This document shows positions 34,044 to 45,632 of a stretch of 64,000 nt of DNA, one piece after another. Positions within the stretch are counted from its first letter, which is position 1. Every line of letters starts with the position of its first letter. The DNA comes from Blasia pusilla. Lineage: Eukaryota; Marchantiophyta; Marchantiopsida; Blasiales. Below the pieces are notes generated by a model that did not search any database, was not told the origin of the DNA, and was given only the letters and a program-made list of their open reading frames with translations. The DNA is taken from positions 28,520,001 through 28,584,000 of the forward strand of contig CM114273.1 of NCBI GenBank assembly GCA_050084515.1, written 5' to 3'. A program made the translations under genes and the position numbers.

Positions 34044-36044
34044 AGCTTGCGCGGGTCCCTGCTGGCGAAGAGCGCTCGCAAAGAAACGAAACACCACGAT
34101 GAACAAAGGAACGACAACGAAAAAATATAGCATATACTTCCCTTCGATCGAGTGCAAAACAAAGTTGATGCAATCAATTCGCTCTCTCGCTTCTGCGATC
34201 CGCTTGCTTGCGTTTATGTACTCTTCCCAAATTCTCCTGTTGCTCCGTCCTTCGGGCACCACCCTCCTCACGAAGCTTCGGCAATCCTCCGTCTGCTACC
34301 TGGGAAAGCTCGGACTTACCCCGTCGTCCTCAAAGCACTTTCCCGTCCGCCTGTCGGCCCCTATTTTCTTGCTCAAGTATCCGCTAACCAACGACTCCGT
34401 CCGCCTTCCCTTCCGCGTCAAGGCGCCGTCCCTTCCTAACAGACGACTCCGTCGTCCTCACGAACGACTCTGCCACCGCAATCTCTTCCAACGCGGTACG
34501 CAGAGGCCACCAATCACAGGGAAGCCACGTAGGACGATTATCGACTTACGAGATCTGAGCCGCTAAATGTTCACCGGATCTAGGCACCCGATGAGTCCAA
34601 CGAGAGCAGCTCCATGTGAACCGGCCCTCCGCCGTCGGTGGGAAGGGAAATTCGTCTTTGGTCCTGAAAAAGACGACGGAGGAGGAGCCCTGGCACACCT
34701 CCGTCGAGGCTTGTTTCCGTCCAAATTGGACGGTACGGAATCCGTCTCCTTTACTTACGACCGAATGGGAGCGTCGTGGGGATGGTTTCTTTTCTGTTCA
34801 ATCGGCGCATTTCTTTTTCATAGAATTTCCAGATGCACTCCTAGACTAGATGTCGCTCCTTCATTCTTTAGCCACTAAGCGCGCGCCATCTTTTCCGGGC
34901 TCTCTTTTTCCTCCACGAAAATGCGCCCTCCACTAGTTACTAGTATAAAGTCAGTGTGACGCACGATTTAAGTCTTTTTTCTTATTTCAATTTTAAGATT
35001 TTTCAATATTATTTTTAATTAATTGAGATTTATTAAGTCAATGATTTTCTTGGTTGAAATTGTCAAGAAGGAAAGATTATGTAGAATGAAGGGTCACTTT
35101 CCAGTAATAGTATGGACATTGTAGGTGGGGTGAAAATTAGTTACGGTGTTATTTTAAATGTAATATGTGTAGAAATTTTTATTGTGACAAAAAAGAATGT
35201 CATTTTTGTGGAAAGTGTTGGAACTTAAGAGTTTGATGTGGCACGTAGTTGAAAAATGTTCTAGCAAGTCACATGATATGAATCAAATTGTATCTACATG
35301 GTAGGACGCTTGTAAGACCTTATGTATGAAAATTAAGTACCTTGTGTGTTAAGGCATAAATTTATTTATTTTTAACCAAAAATTAATATCGTGTTGTAAG
35401 ATTTCCAAAATGTTCAAAGATGGAGGATTTTTTTAAATTTTGATGAAATAGAGCATTACATGTGCGTGCAAACCTTCATGAATTTGCCATCTAAATGACA
35501 TCAAGACTAGCCACATGGATCTCATTCTCTTTGTGAACTAAAGTGAAGAGATCATTCAAAATATCCATTTGATTTGAAAAATGGTGAGAGCATTCTTTAA
35601 ATTGATCATTTGTTGGAGATAAAGACTAATATACATGCAAGAGAATTGGAGACTATATGTTTGGTGAAACTGACAGATGATTCTCTTCATCATGTAAATA
35701 GATTGTGGCATACATTACCTTTCTCCATGAATATTGAAGCGCATATTGCGAATTCTAACTTGACATAATCATCGTCTTTATACTCTTAATTGTTGATATG
35801 AAAAATGTACAAGCAAGATGTTATAAAACTTCCAACCATTGAAAGTGGAACAAGATGTAAATGAAAATACTCATTTCAAAGTAACCGGATAAGTCTGATA
35901 TCTTACCATAATGAAGGAAATTTGATGGTACAATAGTAAAACTAAATAGTCAAATGTAGATGAAGAAAAATGAAAATCCCTTGGAAGAGTATAAAATTTT
36001 CTAGTTATTTATGTATACAACGCATAGAACATGATTTTTTTTTA
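34044..36044. other. Thioredoxin upstream region and AT-rich spacer
   Basis: The first ~900 bp are GC-richer with frequent CGTC words and open frames in several phases (33919-34566, 34567-34878), none recognisable. This is probably the promoter and 5' untranslated region of the thioredoxin gene. A CTAGTTACTAGT string at 34932-34943 may be a transposon end. From about 34960 the sequence is AT-rich and empty. Confidence 0.4.
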
Positions 36045-36183
36045 TTTGCAAGTCTTTTATATTCCTAAAAAGCTAGCATGTATGGATATTCACTAGAAAT
36101 AGTATGCTTTCTCCTCTAGACAACATTGTTTCTAGTGAATATCCATACATGCTAACTATTTACGAATATAAAAGACTTGCAAA
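36045..36183. repeat. Long imperfect inverted repeat (foldback, ~55-bp arms)
   Basis: The left arm, from TTTGCAAGTCTTTTATATTC through CTAGCATGTATGGATATTC to ACTAGAAA, is mirrored on the right by TTTCTAGTGAATATCCATAC, CATGCTAAC and ATATAAAAGACTTGCAAA. The arms are about 55 bp with a few mismatches and a small insertion; the loop is about 30 bp. A transcript would form a long hairpin. It may be a foldback transposon or a small-RNA precursor. Confidence 0.8.
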
Positions 36184-36278
36184 CTTAAAAGATTATGTTT
36201 CAAATTTAAAAGTTAATCTGATTAATCTGCAACAAATTTATTGGATATTTACTTTATTTAAGGACATTCTACAGGAAG

Positions 36279-36616
36279 CAAGGATGCACACAAACAAAGT
36301 CCGTGTCCAGAGACTTATATCAGTCCCTAGGATGGATATGTCTGTGCAACCTGGATAATCCAGGATCCGCACCCGAGCCCACTCCACCCGTAAGGTAGAC
36401 GCGGGCATCCAATCTAGGAACCCGTCGCGCATTCTTGCCACCTATTTTGTGGCCCGCATTGAGCACGTACTAGCCGACACATCCATCCGATCCCTCCCCG
36501 CCTCCCTTAATACGAGCCCACATCTATTCCAATATCTTGAGCCCATGTGGGCCACCAGAGTATTGAGAAAATCAAACAGAGGACCCGTTGGGCATGTCCA
36601 TTTCCATGCAACCTTG
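36279..36616. mobile_element. hAT-like non-autonomous element 5
   Basis: Left terminus CAAGGATGCACACAAAC followed by AAAGTCCGTGTCC; right terminus (inward) CAAGGTTGCATGG. Flanks ACAGGAAG and TTTGGAAG agree at 5 of 8 positions, a decayed duplication. A second right-type end (GTGCAACCTGG at about 36343-36353) lies inside, suggesting an internal rearrangement or a nested partial copy. The interior includes the GCCCGC-type filler. Confidence 0.7.
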
Positions 36617-36951
36617 TTTGGAAGAACGTATGGATGTATAATTGATCAGAAAAATAAAACATATGTAAATAAAATACATAATTTTCTAATCAATGCTTAA
36701 TATAGTGATAGAATATAAGTGTACAATGCAAGACTATTGAGAATGTTGGAAACTAAATGAGCATGATATGTCATGCAAAATTTCTTGTGTTTGGTGAATT
36801 GATCAAAGAAGTTGCGTCATAAGAATAAGTTTTAGCACTTGTAGGGTTTTCAATTTTATTATTAACTTTCAATACAATGCTTGTTAAACTACTGCAACTT
36901 GTATCCCATGTACGTATGACCCTAACTGATCAAGTTTTGAATTTACCGTCA
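36617..36951. other. AT-rich spacer, no gene seen
   Basis: No supported gene or repeat. Confidence 0.5.
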
Positions 36952-37356
36952 AATCACTCCACTTTCCTAGAAGGCTCGCATTATGCCAACATTGTCTAAG
37001 TATTTCATTTGGTTTTTTGTAGGATGGATAAATTGTGGATGGAATTCTTCTTGTTGGGCATTGATGTCATTCAAAGTCATACTCACAAAGTTGAAACATT
37101 TAATAAGGACGGGATAGATAATTTTTAGTGACACTCAACATATGAGACATATGTTGATATCATATCACTCCACTTTTACCAAATGCTAGCATTAAGCCAA
37201 CATTTTCTAAGTATTTCAATTGGTTTTTTTTAAGGATGGATAAATTATTGGTGGAATTAGTCTTGTTGGGCATTGATGTAGTTCAATATCATACTCACAA
37301 AGTCTAGGTAGTTGATAAGGACGTGATAGATAGTTGTTAGTGGCAGTCAACATATG
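36952..37356. repeat. Tandem duplication, two ~210-bp units
   Basis: Two diverged direct copies are visible, each with ATCACTCCACTTT, AAGTATTTCA, GGATGGATAAATT, TTGTTGGGCATTGATGT and CATACTCACAAAG in the same order. The offset is about 212 bp. There is no coding signal. Confidence 0.8.
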
Positions 37357-40218
37357 AGTACTAGGCAATGTAGAAATGAGAGATAAAGTAAAATACCTTT
37401 GGAGTTGTCTGCATTTGTTCCTACACTAGAGCATAAATCTAAGAAGTGCTAAATTGTTGAGAATTTGTTTTATGATCATGATTCATCACTCTAAGAAGAC
37501 TTTCATGAACAATGCATTTGAATAGTTTGACGTCCACCATGTCCCTTAGATGCATTGCTACGTGATGCCATCTACACTATATTGAACATAGGAAATAATA
37601 TGTAGACATTAAGACATTTGTTCAAATATCCTAAAGTCACATGGTTGAAATAAGCCCCCAACATATTTATTTGGTCTCATCTTTTAACACGAGATCACAT
37701 TAAGTAGTAAGCACTCACAATTTATTGTCAAGTCTTTACTCTCATGTGCAATCATAGTACATCCAAGAACAAGGGAAAAAGTTTTATGAACATAGTTTTG
37801 GTTTGAATCATACTTAAGAGTAGCAAACTTGGATCTGTCTAAGTTGATGCACTTACCACCATATGTAATTGTCAACTGAATGCTCAATAATTCCTCATCT
37901 CCATACATAAGATTAGAAATTATTATTAAGGATCCATTGACTACCTAAAATTTCAATTTTCTATTTCCAGTAAGCATAATATTGCAATGTAGTGCAATAA
38001 ATGGCAATTTATAAAATGACTAATTAAATCTAGGTGTTAGCGGAGCGTATGTTGTCACATTTAATTTTAGAATAGACGCATCTTCAAAGAGTTGTTTAAG
38101 AGCCAAGAGATAAAAAAAAATGGCAAAAAATGGCAATGAGTAGAGATAATTGTGGTGTTGGAACTAATGTATTTACCGAAAAAAATTTTTATGAAAAAAA
38201 TACCCAAGCATGCCTTAATTTGGAACTTTGTAGAGACGCCAAATTATATAGAGTTCAAGAAATGAAGGTAATGTTCATCCTCTAAATATCTAGTAGGTGT
38301 TAGTAATTTGTAAGTTATTATATTCTTAAAAAAAAGTGGAGAGCTATGACAGAAACGTGGAAAGTTACAACTACATTAAAAAGGTAGTTGACATCGATCC
38401 CCCACAATAATAATAGATTTCCCTCCATTAGGATGTAAATCACTTGAAGGGATCATCATTTGGATGATACAAGGAATGATATATGATGGAGAATGTTCAA
38501 GACACATGTACATACGTTCAAAGATAAAACATATTCCAATTTGAAAATCCCTCAAAAAATTTACTAATTTTTATCTGCTTTTTCTTGGTAGTGAAAAAAT
38601 ATCTTCATACCTATCTTAATCTTACCTAACCTATGCAACTGTAAAATTTTACAAACTCTTGTCTCAGCACAAGTGGACCAAAGAATGGATGTAGCTTGAA
38701 AATGTTCCCGCAACATGCAAGATGAACGTCGATGTATTGATGATGGATGTCTTTCAAACTCGAGTGTAAGGAAGAAATTGGATTTTTTTTTGCATAACAT
38801 CAATGAATATGAGGTTTTTTGAACAACTTGATTGTCATAGAGTATCCATAGGGGAATCCCAAGTAAATTGCAAATGATTCATTATTGCTATGCTACTCCT
38901 TACTTTCTTGCATAAGAGATTTGAGGTGGAAGTGACAATTAGAATTGATTCTTTGATCATTGACCTCCTCTTGAAGCTTAATCTAAAGAGTTCTACTTTG
39001 GTTGTGCAAGTTCAAATTTTCCGGAACTCCATGACTTAAGTTATGATATTTAAGATCATATTCTGCTCTAAGAGTTGATGACTCCAAGTAACATGAGAAG
39101 ATCCCATTGCTCAAGTCTCCCAAGACTTTGTTGAAGTAAATGAGTTTTTTTGTGAGAGTTCTTGTTGTACCTCTTCTTCTTTTTATTTGTGAGAGTGATC
39201 CAAGTTGAAGGCTTCAAAAAATATGGCCCAAAGCTAAAGCCTATCACTCTTTTTTTGTATATTATGTGATGTTGTTATGGCATCCTTTTTTATTTACTCA
39301 TCACCAAGTTTAAAATGATTTAACAAGCCTTCATCGTGGAATTTCAAGTTTAAGGAGCATAATCATTCGATCATTCCTTGATGAATGTATGAGCAATGGT
39401 AACCTTGAGATTAGTTATTGGTAGATTCTAAAAAAAAATTTTAAATTTTGATTTAGACTCTCATTAATAATTGAAATTTTCTTAATTTTTAGATTTAAAT
39501 ATTTCTTAAAGTTCAATTTATTTCAACTTGAAAATAGAAAGAAATTTTTTTATGTCAGGTAATTGGCTCATTCTCAAATCTAGAGGTTACAAGCTTTACC
39601 ATTATGACTTCGAATGTAGTAAATGGAGCATATACAAGAATCATATGGAATATCAAGAAAGGAAAATAAAAAGATTTTTTTTCTCTTACTTATGATTTAT
39701 AATAAGGCTATGTACCCAATATGTGACATGTGAGATAACATGATAATTACAATAACCAAAATAGATAGCTTATGATTGCTTATCTTAGACAACTTTTTGC
39801 AAGTTAAGATACTAAGATAGGATAGTCTTAAATTATAGGTTATAGAATAATTCTTGGTAATTTTGTTTGATTAGATTCAATATGTTGAAGATACTTTTAG
39901 AGGGTTTTTTCACAAAAGAAAAATTGCAAAGAGAACAAAGTGAAGAGTACTTTTGACATCTTGAATGAGACAAAGATTAGGTTGTTGACTTTCAAGAGTA
40001 AAATGGAAGCATGACTGGAAACGATAATTACAAAGAGTTCTTATGGGATGGGTTAATTTCAAGGGAAGAAGGAAAAGGGGAAAATTTTTATTTTAAAAAA
40101 AGAAAGGCTTGTGATAAATTCATGCTTACCTTTATCAAAGATTCTTATCTCTTAGCAAAGAAATTTCTTCTCATTTCCTTTCCCAATATTTGTAAGTTAT
40201 TACTTGATTACTTGGATG
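37357..40218. other. AT-rich spacer, no gene seen
   Basis: About 2.9 kb of AT-rich sequence with only short frames and no recognised repeat or domain, ending at the left flank (GATG) of copy M. Confidence 0.5.
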
Positions 40219-40799
40219 TGTCGTGCGCATACATATCGCTACACAACATACATCGCTGGTCACATCTACACCACACAACACCGATCTTCCCCACACACAG
40301 GTCGATCCACACATGTACAAAAATCAACTCATACATATATATGGAGATCCGACCTAAAACTCCACTTCTCAATCTACATCGGCATATCGAGCCTCGTCCA
40401 CCATGTGCTATCAAGGAATCCGGACGCTAGCACCCTAGTCCTATCTCACACACATACAAGAGAGGTGCTCCAACGGCCCAACATGAGAAAGATGGCTTAG
40501 GAAAGCCACATTCCTCTCTTATATAGGGTTGGGAAGAGCCAAAAGGCTCTTCCCCTAAAAATAGCCCTCCCCTTAGTAACTTGCGCGCACAGGTTACCAG
40601 GGGCGGGTGACCTGGTGAACAAGTCACCCGGCTGTAAAAGACCTCAACATGAAAGTTATCAAAAACAACGTTCCTGACACAATGGACCTATCATCAACCT
40701 CATCCAACACCGTGGGACAAAGTTACACTCAAGATAGTCTGCTGGCTCCTACGCCGTATCCACGATAGATCTCAGCCTATCGGCTACTCAGATGTGACA
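40219..40799 (-). repeat. Copy M complete terminal unit A2-B2
   Basis: B2 is 40219-40350 (ends TGTCGTGCGCATAC at the outer side) and A2 about 40353-40799. A2 matches A1 and B2 matches B1. A2 carries the same TATA-like element (CTATATAAG on the minus strand) and GGGAAGAGCC/GGCTCTTCCC hairpin as A1. Confidence 0.88.
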
Positions 40800-40801
40800 A
40801 C

Positions 40802-40932
40802 TGTCGTGCGCATACATATCGCTACACAACATACATCGCTGGTCACATCTACACCACACAACACCGATCTTCCCCACACATGGGTCGATCCACACATGTA
40901 CAAAAATAAACTCATACATATACATGGAGATC
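40802..40932 (-). repeat. Copy M split direct repeat B1
   Basis: 131 bp, nearly identical to B2 (about four differences by eye). It lies between the purine tract and A2, separated from A2 by two bases (40800-40801), so the coding strand reads GACA-GT-TGTC at the junction. Confidence 0.88.
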
Positions 40933-40952
40933 ACACAACCACCCCCTAGCTG
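40933..40952 (-). other. Copy M polypurine tract
   Basis: The coding strand reads CTAGGGGGTGGTTGTGT just before B1, matching the position and core of the tracts in copies P and N. It is the likely primer site for plus-strand synthesis, which would place the retroviral-style 3' LTR start at B1 rather than at A2. Confidence 0.6.
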
Positions 40953-41014
40953 GCAGTTGGATCCCCCCAACTCCAGATAGAAAATATCACATCTCTCTGA
41001 CATGACCTACTATC

Positions 41015-41197
41015 CTATACACATCTCGGACACGTCCATCGTCCTGTGGGAACCACATCAAGAGGGGGGGTCAGACATGACATATGCCACCCTCGAGAAC
41101 AACCATCACATACCAACATGGTGGCTGCACCCCTCGCAGATCCGCACAACATACACCTCAAGCCTCCAGGTACCACTGCCAAGCTTGGATCCACCAT
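41015..41197 (-). CDS. PHD finger at pol C-terminus (copy M, intact)
   Basis: All eight zinc ligands are present: CMLC, VCDGC, GWHMSC and CPRC, with the PHD-typical LTPPL and GRWTC. The stop follows at 41015-41017. The domain follows the integrase tail in the place where many plant Ty3/gypsy elements have a chromodomain. PHD fingers commonly bind the H3 N-terminal tail, methylated or unmodified at Lys4; which mark this one would read cannot be told here. The frame between integrase tail (41219) and PHD is interrupted by a frame change in this copy. Confidence 0.88.
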   Translation of the reverse strand: MVDPSLAVVPGGLRCMLCGSARGAATMLVCDGCSRGWHMSCLTPPLDVVPTGRWTCPRCV

Positions 41198-41218
41198 CCC
41201 ATCTACGTTCGGAAGATG

Positions 41219-42290
41219 TCATGGCGCACAATTGCGCACATGATCCTTCCAAACCATACCATCCCGTCCCTCCAACATGAGGACTCCGGTTGGTAATACC
41301 TCTCGCACACATAGGATCGTGCGCCTTGCAGTGACATCTAGCGTCGTGGGTGCCGCCTGCTTTAAATACACGTAATCTCCAAGATGAAACCTCCTAATCC
41401 CTGGACGATAACCTCCTCCACGAATGGTCGCATACTTCAATGTATCTCTATGCTAGGCAATAGCTAAGTTCTCAAAGGCCATAGGCATAACTCTACGAAA
41501 AACCTCCGCCCTCTGAGAACATGCTTGTACCCACATATCTGGATCATCAAGATCTAACACCTCCCCCATGTCACGTCGAATCGCTGCACGTAAATAAGGC
41601 TCTCTCCCAAAGAGCAAAAAGTGCGGTGAAAATGACGCCAAGGATGCCTTCCGACTAAAGCGATAACCCATAGCCAACCATGACAATTGTAGGTCCCACT
41701 CCCTCAACTGTCCCCGCTGCAAGCCATACTTGCGCAATCCTCTCTTCACCGTCTGTACTACTCTCTCCGCCAACCCATCCGCCTCAGGATGATATGTGGA
41801 CGTGGTGCGGTGATCTATCATCGCCTGATCACACAAGGCCTGAAACTCTTCCCTGAACTCGGTACCCTGGTCAATCAACACCTCCGCCGGTGCACCAAAG
41901 TCACTAAGCACACGATCTAGAAACGCATAAGCTGTTCCCTCGCTCGCCTTGTCTGGTAGTGCCACCAACTCTATCCACTTGGAGAAATGTTCCACCATCA
42001 CCAACACGTACCTATGATGACGCCCCGTCAATGGCAAAGGTCCCGCAAAATCTAAACTCCACCGATAACCTAAACCCATAATCGGCAAAGGATGTAACTA
42101 TGGAGTGGGAGCATTGGAGGATGCTCGCACTCTGTCACATACCATACATCTGGCCACAAACTAATGTACCCCAGTATGCATGCCGCGCCACCAATACTGA
42201 ACCTAGAGTAAGCTGTAAGTACGCTTTACTTCAAAATGTCCCAACTCCTTATGGGCATGTCGCACTACACGTGCTCGTTGGGAAGGATGA
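41219..42290 (-). pseudogene. DDE integrase (copy M)
   Basis: The zinc-binding N-domain is visible as RHAHKELGH with CMVC further on, interrupted by stops near 42190 and 42110. The catalytic core is open from 42088 to 41453. It shows YRWSLDFAGPLPL (first Asp), EVLIDQGTEFREEF (second Asp) and TYHPEADGLAERVVQTV (Glu). After a stop near 41450 comes the C-terminal segment GDYVYLKQ...RTILCVREVLPTGVLMLEG. It would insert the cDNA into chromosomes, and the short target duplications fit a DDE enzyme. No tyrosine recombinase is present. Confidence 0.9.
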
Positions 42291-42399
42291 GGTACCACTC
42301 GTATCCTAACATCTCCCCATACCCGCAAAATGTGAGTCCCCTCCCACCTAAACCTCTTGGCTCTCTGTAGGATCCAATCCCACTCCCTAGCACTCACTA

Positions 42400-43072
42400 T
42401 ACTCGCTATGATGCCAGTGCGCAAGAACTCCACAACCTCCACGTCGTCATGGATATCACGACCACATGTCGCCTCCTCACTAACCTCCGGATCGAAAGAC
42501 TCATCATCCAACCCCACCACTGGAGTCATCACCTGTGGCTGACCTGCCATAGTCAACCAACAAAGATAGGCAGATGCATGCCAACCGGGCACCATCTCCT
42601 CATCACTCTCTCCGTGCCATCGAGCTCCTATGTCCTCTCTCAACCTCGGACATGGGTTACGACTCAACCCATCCGCATCCTGGTTCAGCCGACCTGGCCT
42701 ATGAACCACCTCAAACTCATACTCATGTAGTAATAGAGCCCACCTGGCAAGCTTTCCCGTAAGCTTGTCGGACTCCATCAACCACCTCAACGGCTGATGA
42801 TCAGTGATAAGTGTGAAAGGGTTGCCGAATAAATAGCACCTGAAATGTGCCACGGCCCACACTGCAGCCAAGCACTCTCCCTCGTAGGAGCTTACTTTGC
42901 CTCTGCAATGTTGTTCGATCGGCTCGCGTAAGCCACAACGAACTCCCTCTCCTCGTCATCCCTCTGAGTAAGCACTACTCCTAGACCAAACATGCTCCGA
43001 TCCATATGTAATTGGAATGGGCGACCCCTAACTAGTCTCTGTAAAATGGGTGAGGACGTCAACCTATCCTTG
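42400..43072 (-). pseudogene. RNase H and connection (copy M)
   Basis: After a stop at about 43073, the frame reads GRPFQLHMDRSMFGLGVVL (catalytic Asp kept), FVVAYASRSNN and, past a frame change near 42880, WAVAHFRCYLFGNPFTLITDHQPLRW. HRPGRLNQDADGLSRNP marks the RNase H end near 42660. It would degrade the RNA strand of the cDNA hybrid. Confidence 0.8.
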
Positions 43073-43074
43073 AG

Positions 43075-44090
43075 CTACTCAAATGCTCGCTCCTGATCAT
43101 CTCCCCACAACCAAACCTGATCAAGTCTCGTCAACAAGGTCAAAGACTTTGCGATCGCACTAAAACCCTTGACATACCATTGATAGAAGTTCACCAGTCC
43201 AAGAAATGCTCGAACTCGACTCACATTTGTAGGGCGTGGAATCTGCGCAATAGCGTCTACCTTTGTCTTCTGAATGCCTAACCCACTCGGGTGTATGGTG
43301 TGTCCCAAGTACTCAATCTGCTCCTGAAAGAATCTGCACTTGCTTGGATGTAACTTCAGTCCATGTAACTGCAATTGCCGAAACACCTCCTCCAAGTGTC
43401 GCTCATGCTCCTCAACCGTGGAATTGAAGATAAGAATATCATCTATGTAACATCGTACAAAATCCAAGCCAACCATAATCCTATCCATCATTCTCTGAAA
43501 CTCTGCAGGCGCATTCTTCAACCCAAATGGTAAGAACCGCCACTGATACAAGAAATCTCTCTCAAACCGATCTATCCCCTAGAATGTTGTCTTCCCATGT
43601 CCTCCAACCTGATAGGAAGCTGATGATAGCCAACACAGAGATCTAAAGTACTGAAGATCTTTGCATGCCCTACCACATCAAAGATCTCCTCAGGAGTAGG
43701 CATGGCATACCGATCTGACCTCGTTTGTCGGTTGATAAGACGGTAATCTCCACACATCCACCTATCCGTCCAATTACCATATATAACCTTCTTCGCCGGC
43801 ATGATTATGGCAGATGCATACTCTCCATGTGATAACTCCACATGTCCTACCTCCAACAAGTCGTGAATCCTGCTCTGAATCAAGGCTCGCTCCATATCAT
43901 TATACCTGTAGGGTCGACGAAAGATCGGCGTATCACTAGCGAACTCAATCCGTATCCCGGGACCCTTCAGCGTACCCAAGTCTCTCATACTGAAGGCAAA
44001 ACAACTGACATGCCCTCTCAAAAACCTATCAACTCGCCGTCGCTCTCCTCCTTTCAACTTGAGACCTATCACAAGCTCCCATGTCTCCAT
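43075..44090 (-). pseudogene. Reverse transcriptase (copy M)
   Basis: Frame 1 (44090-43572) contains the lead-in PIFRRPYRYNDMERALIQSR, the finger RWMCGDYRLINRQ and FSTLDLCVGYHQLPI with the first catalytic Asp. A frameshift at about 43560 leads to frame 2 (43551-43075). That frame has QWRFLPFGLKNAPAEFQR, the catalytic CYIDDILIFN (43449-43438), HGLKLHPSKCRFF and VRAFLGLVNFYQWYVKGFS. Together they are a full Ty3/gypsy-type polymerase with one frameshift. Confidence 0.9.
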
Positions 44091-44309
44091 CGTGACCTCA
44101 CTCGGAGAGGACGCAACCTCTGGCTTTGGTTGCTATGTAGCAACCCTAGCCACCTCCGCAACAACCACTCCACTGTGACCTCCTACACTATGCTCCACAT
44201 CTGAAAAATGAACATGTGCTACTCTAGCCGCATTTGCACTCTGTGCTCGAATGACGTCCCAGGAAGTCCATGGGTGCCTATCTCTCCTTGTCTCGCCCCC
44301 AGCCAATGC

Positions 44310-45623
44310 CTACACAGACCCTGTAGGCAATGGTCCAACTCGTGGACGTGACGGCATGGATGACACTCGCATCCGTCTCTGCTCAACCATACCTAGGCTG
44401 ACTATCCATGTGAGACAATTGAGGTCCATCGCCTGCCCCAACACCTGTCTCCGGGATGCCTCAGTCATCCCTGGCACCGCCGAAGTACCGGTAGCGAACC
44501 CCATGGCCCACTCGCGCTCATCTGCTGTAGGCTCCTCCAATTCTCCAGTCACCTCATCCCAAATCATGCTTGGCCCTCCCTGACGAAAGGCATGGGATGC
44601 TAGGAAGCTCACCAACGTAGGTAAGGCTTCCCTCAACTCCCCCATCCTATTGGGCATGGCCAACGGTGGTCTATCATCCCATGTCACCACCTAAAATCGA
44701 CGCCCTGAGCCCAAAATAGCATCCACTATAAGATGTGGTGCTCTCTGGACTCCATCGTATGCTCGGCTCAGTACCTCTAATGGTATCAGGTTTGTCCACC
44801 ATAGTCGTGGACAATGGGCACGTGATCCAACTCTTGCCGCATCTAATAACACGACAGGTCCCAACCAGGATCTCATTTGATACACACTCGTCATCACACG
44901 TGCACGAGTGTCTCCCAACAACGACACATTCTCCAAGATGTACGTTGGAGAACATGTCTGACTCTCCTGCAAGTGTCGTACTACTCGCAGCATCTCCCAA
45001 AATATCCATGACCTCGGATCTTGCAATCCAAATCCTCGGCCTGCTGATGAATGACCTTGACATGGTCATCCAGCAATCACCAAATGAATGGTGCCAACTC
45101 TATCCAGATCCTGCGCCCCCACCAAAGAGATGTCGGCGGGTAGTGTATGTTGATATCCCCGTATTGCAAATACCGGCAACAACTCAGGATACCTGTGGAC
45201 CAATCTCGCCATGTGACGTATTGATACTCGCCATGCGGTCTCATCTCTCTCCACATAAAGGTATTGATGCACCCGTATGCCCGCTTTCAATACTGTAGCC
45301 AATTCGGTGCTAATCCCTCCGAAGAGATCTAACACCCTAACACCCTCCTCTGGGCACCGCCAAACAACGGGTGTGGTATCTAGTGGGGTCAACATCTCCA
45401 CTCCAAGAGCCCGATCGCCACGTGACTCTCGCTGCTCCGGGATAAAAGCATGACTCCACGCCTGCCTCACGAGGTTGTCGGCACTCCTCTGTAGCTCTCG
45501 AGTCGTACCCCACAATGGTGAAGAGGTCTCGCCAACATGGGAAGAGACACCCACCATGGTGTGTCTCTCCGTGGGACTATCCGCTACTGGGACATCCTCC
45601 GCATGTGGGTTCCCCTCCAACAA
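44310..45623 (-). pseudogene. DNMT3-like cytosine-C5 DNA methyltransferase within pol (copy M)
   Basis: The fragments together span a complete catalytic core. They show motif I VRVLDLFGGISTELATVL (SAM binding), motif II YLYVERDETAW, DISLVGAQDLDRVG (motif III region) and motif IV VIAG-stop-PCQGHSSAG with the catalytic Cys. RSWIFWEMLRVVRHLQ, YILENV (motif VI), SRAHCPRLWWTNL (motif VIII-like), EREWAMGFATG (motif IX) and RRQVLGQAMDLNCLTWI (motif X-like) follow. Just two nonsense codons split it: TGG to TGA at 45066-45068 (before the catalytic Pro-Cys) and CAG to TAG near 44690. Motif order is canonical, unlike permuted plant DRM. It would methylate DNA cytosines using SAM. It sits between protease and reverse transcriptase in all three copies, so it belongs to the element. 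Confidence 0.88.
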
Positions 45624-45632
45624 CTCTCCTGG

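Noticed and set aside
33919-34878. Plus-strand frames of 215 and 103 codons upstream of thioredoxin
   Set aside because: The first is antisense to thioredoxin exon 1 and its leader; neither has a recognisable domain.
44310-45623. That the methyltransferase is a host DNMT gene with retroelement debris around it
   Set aside because: It lies in the same place between protease and reverse transcriptase, on the same strand, in three separate copies and has no introns.
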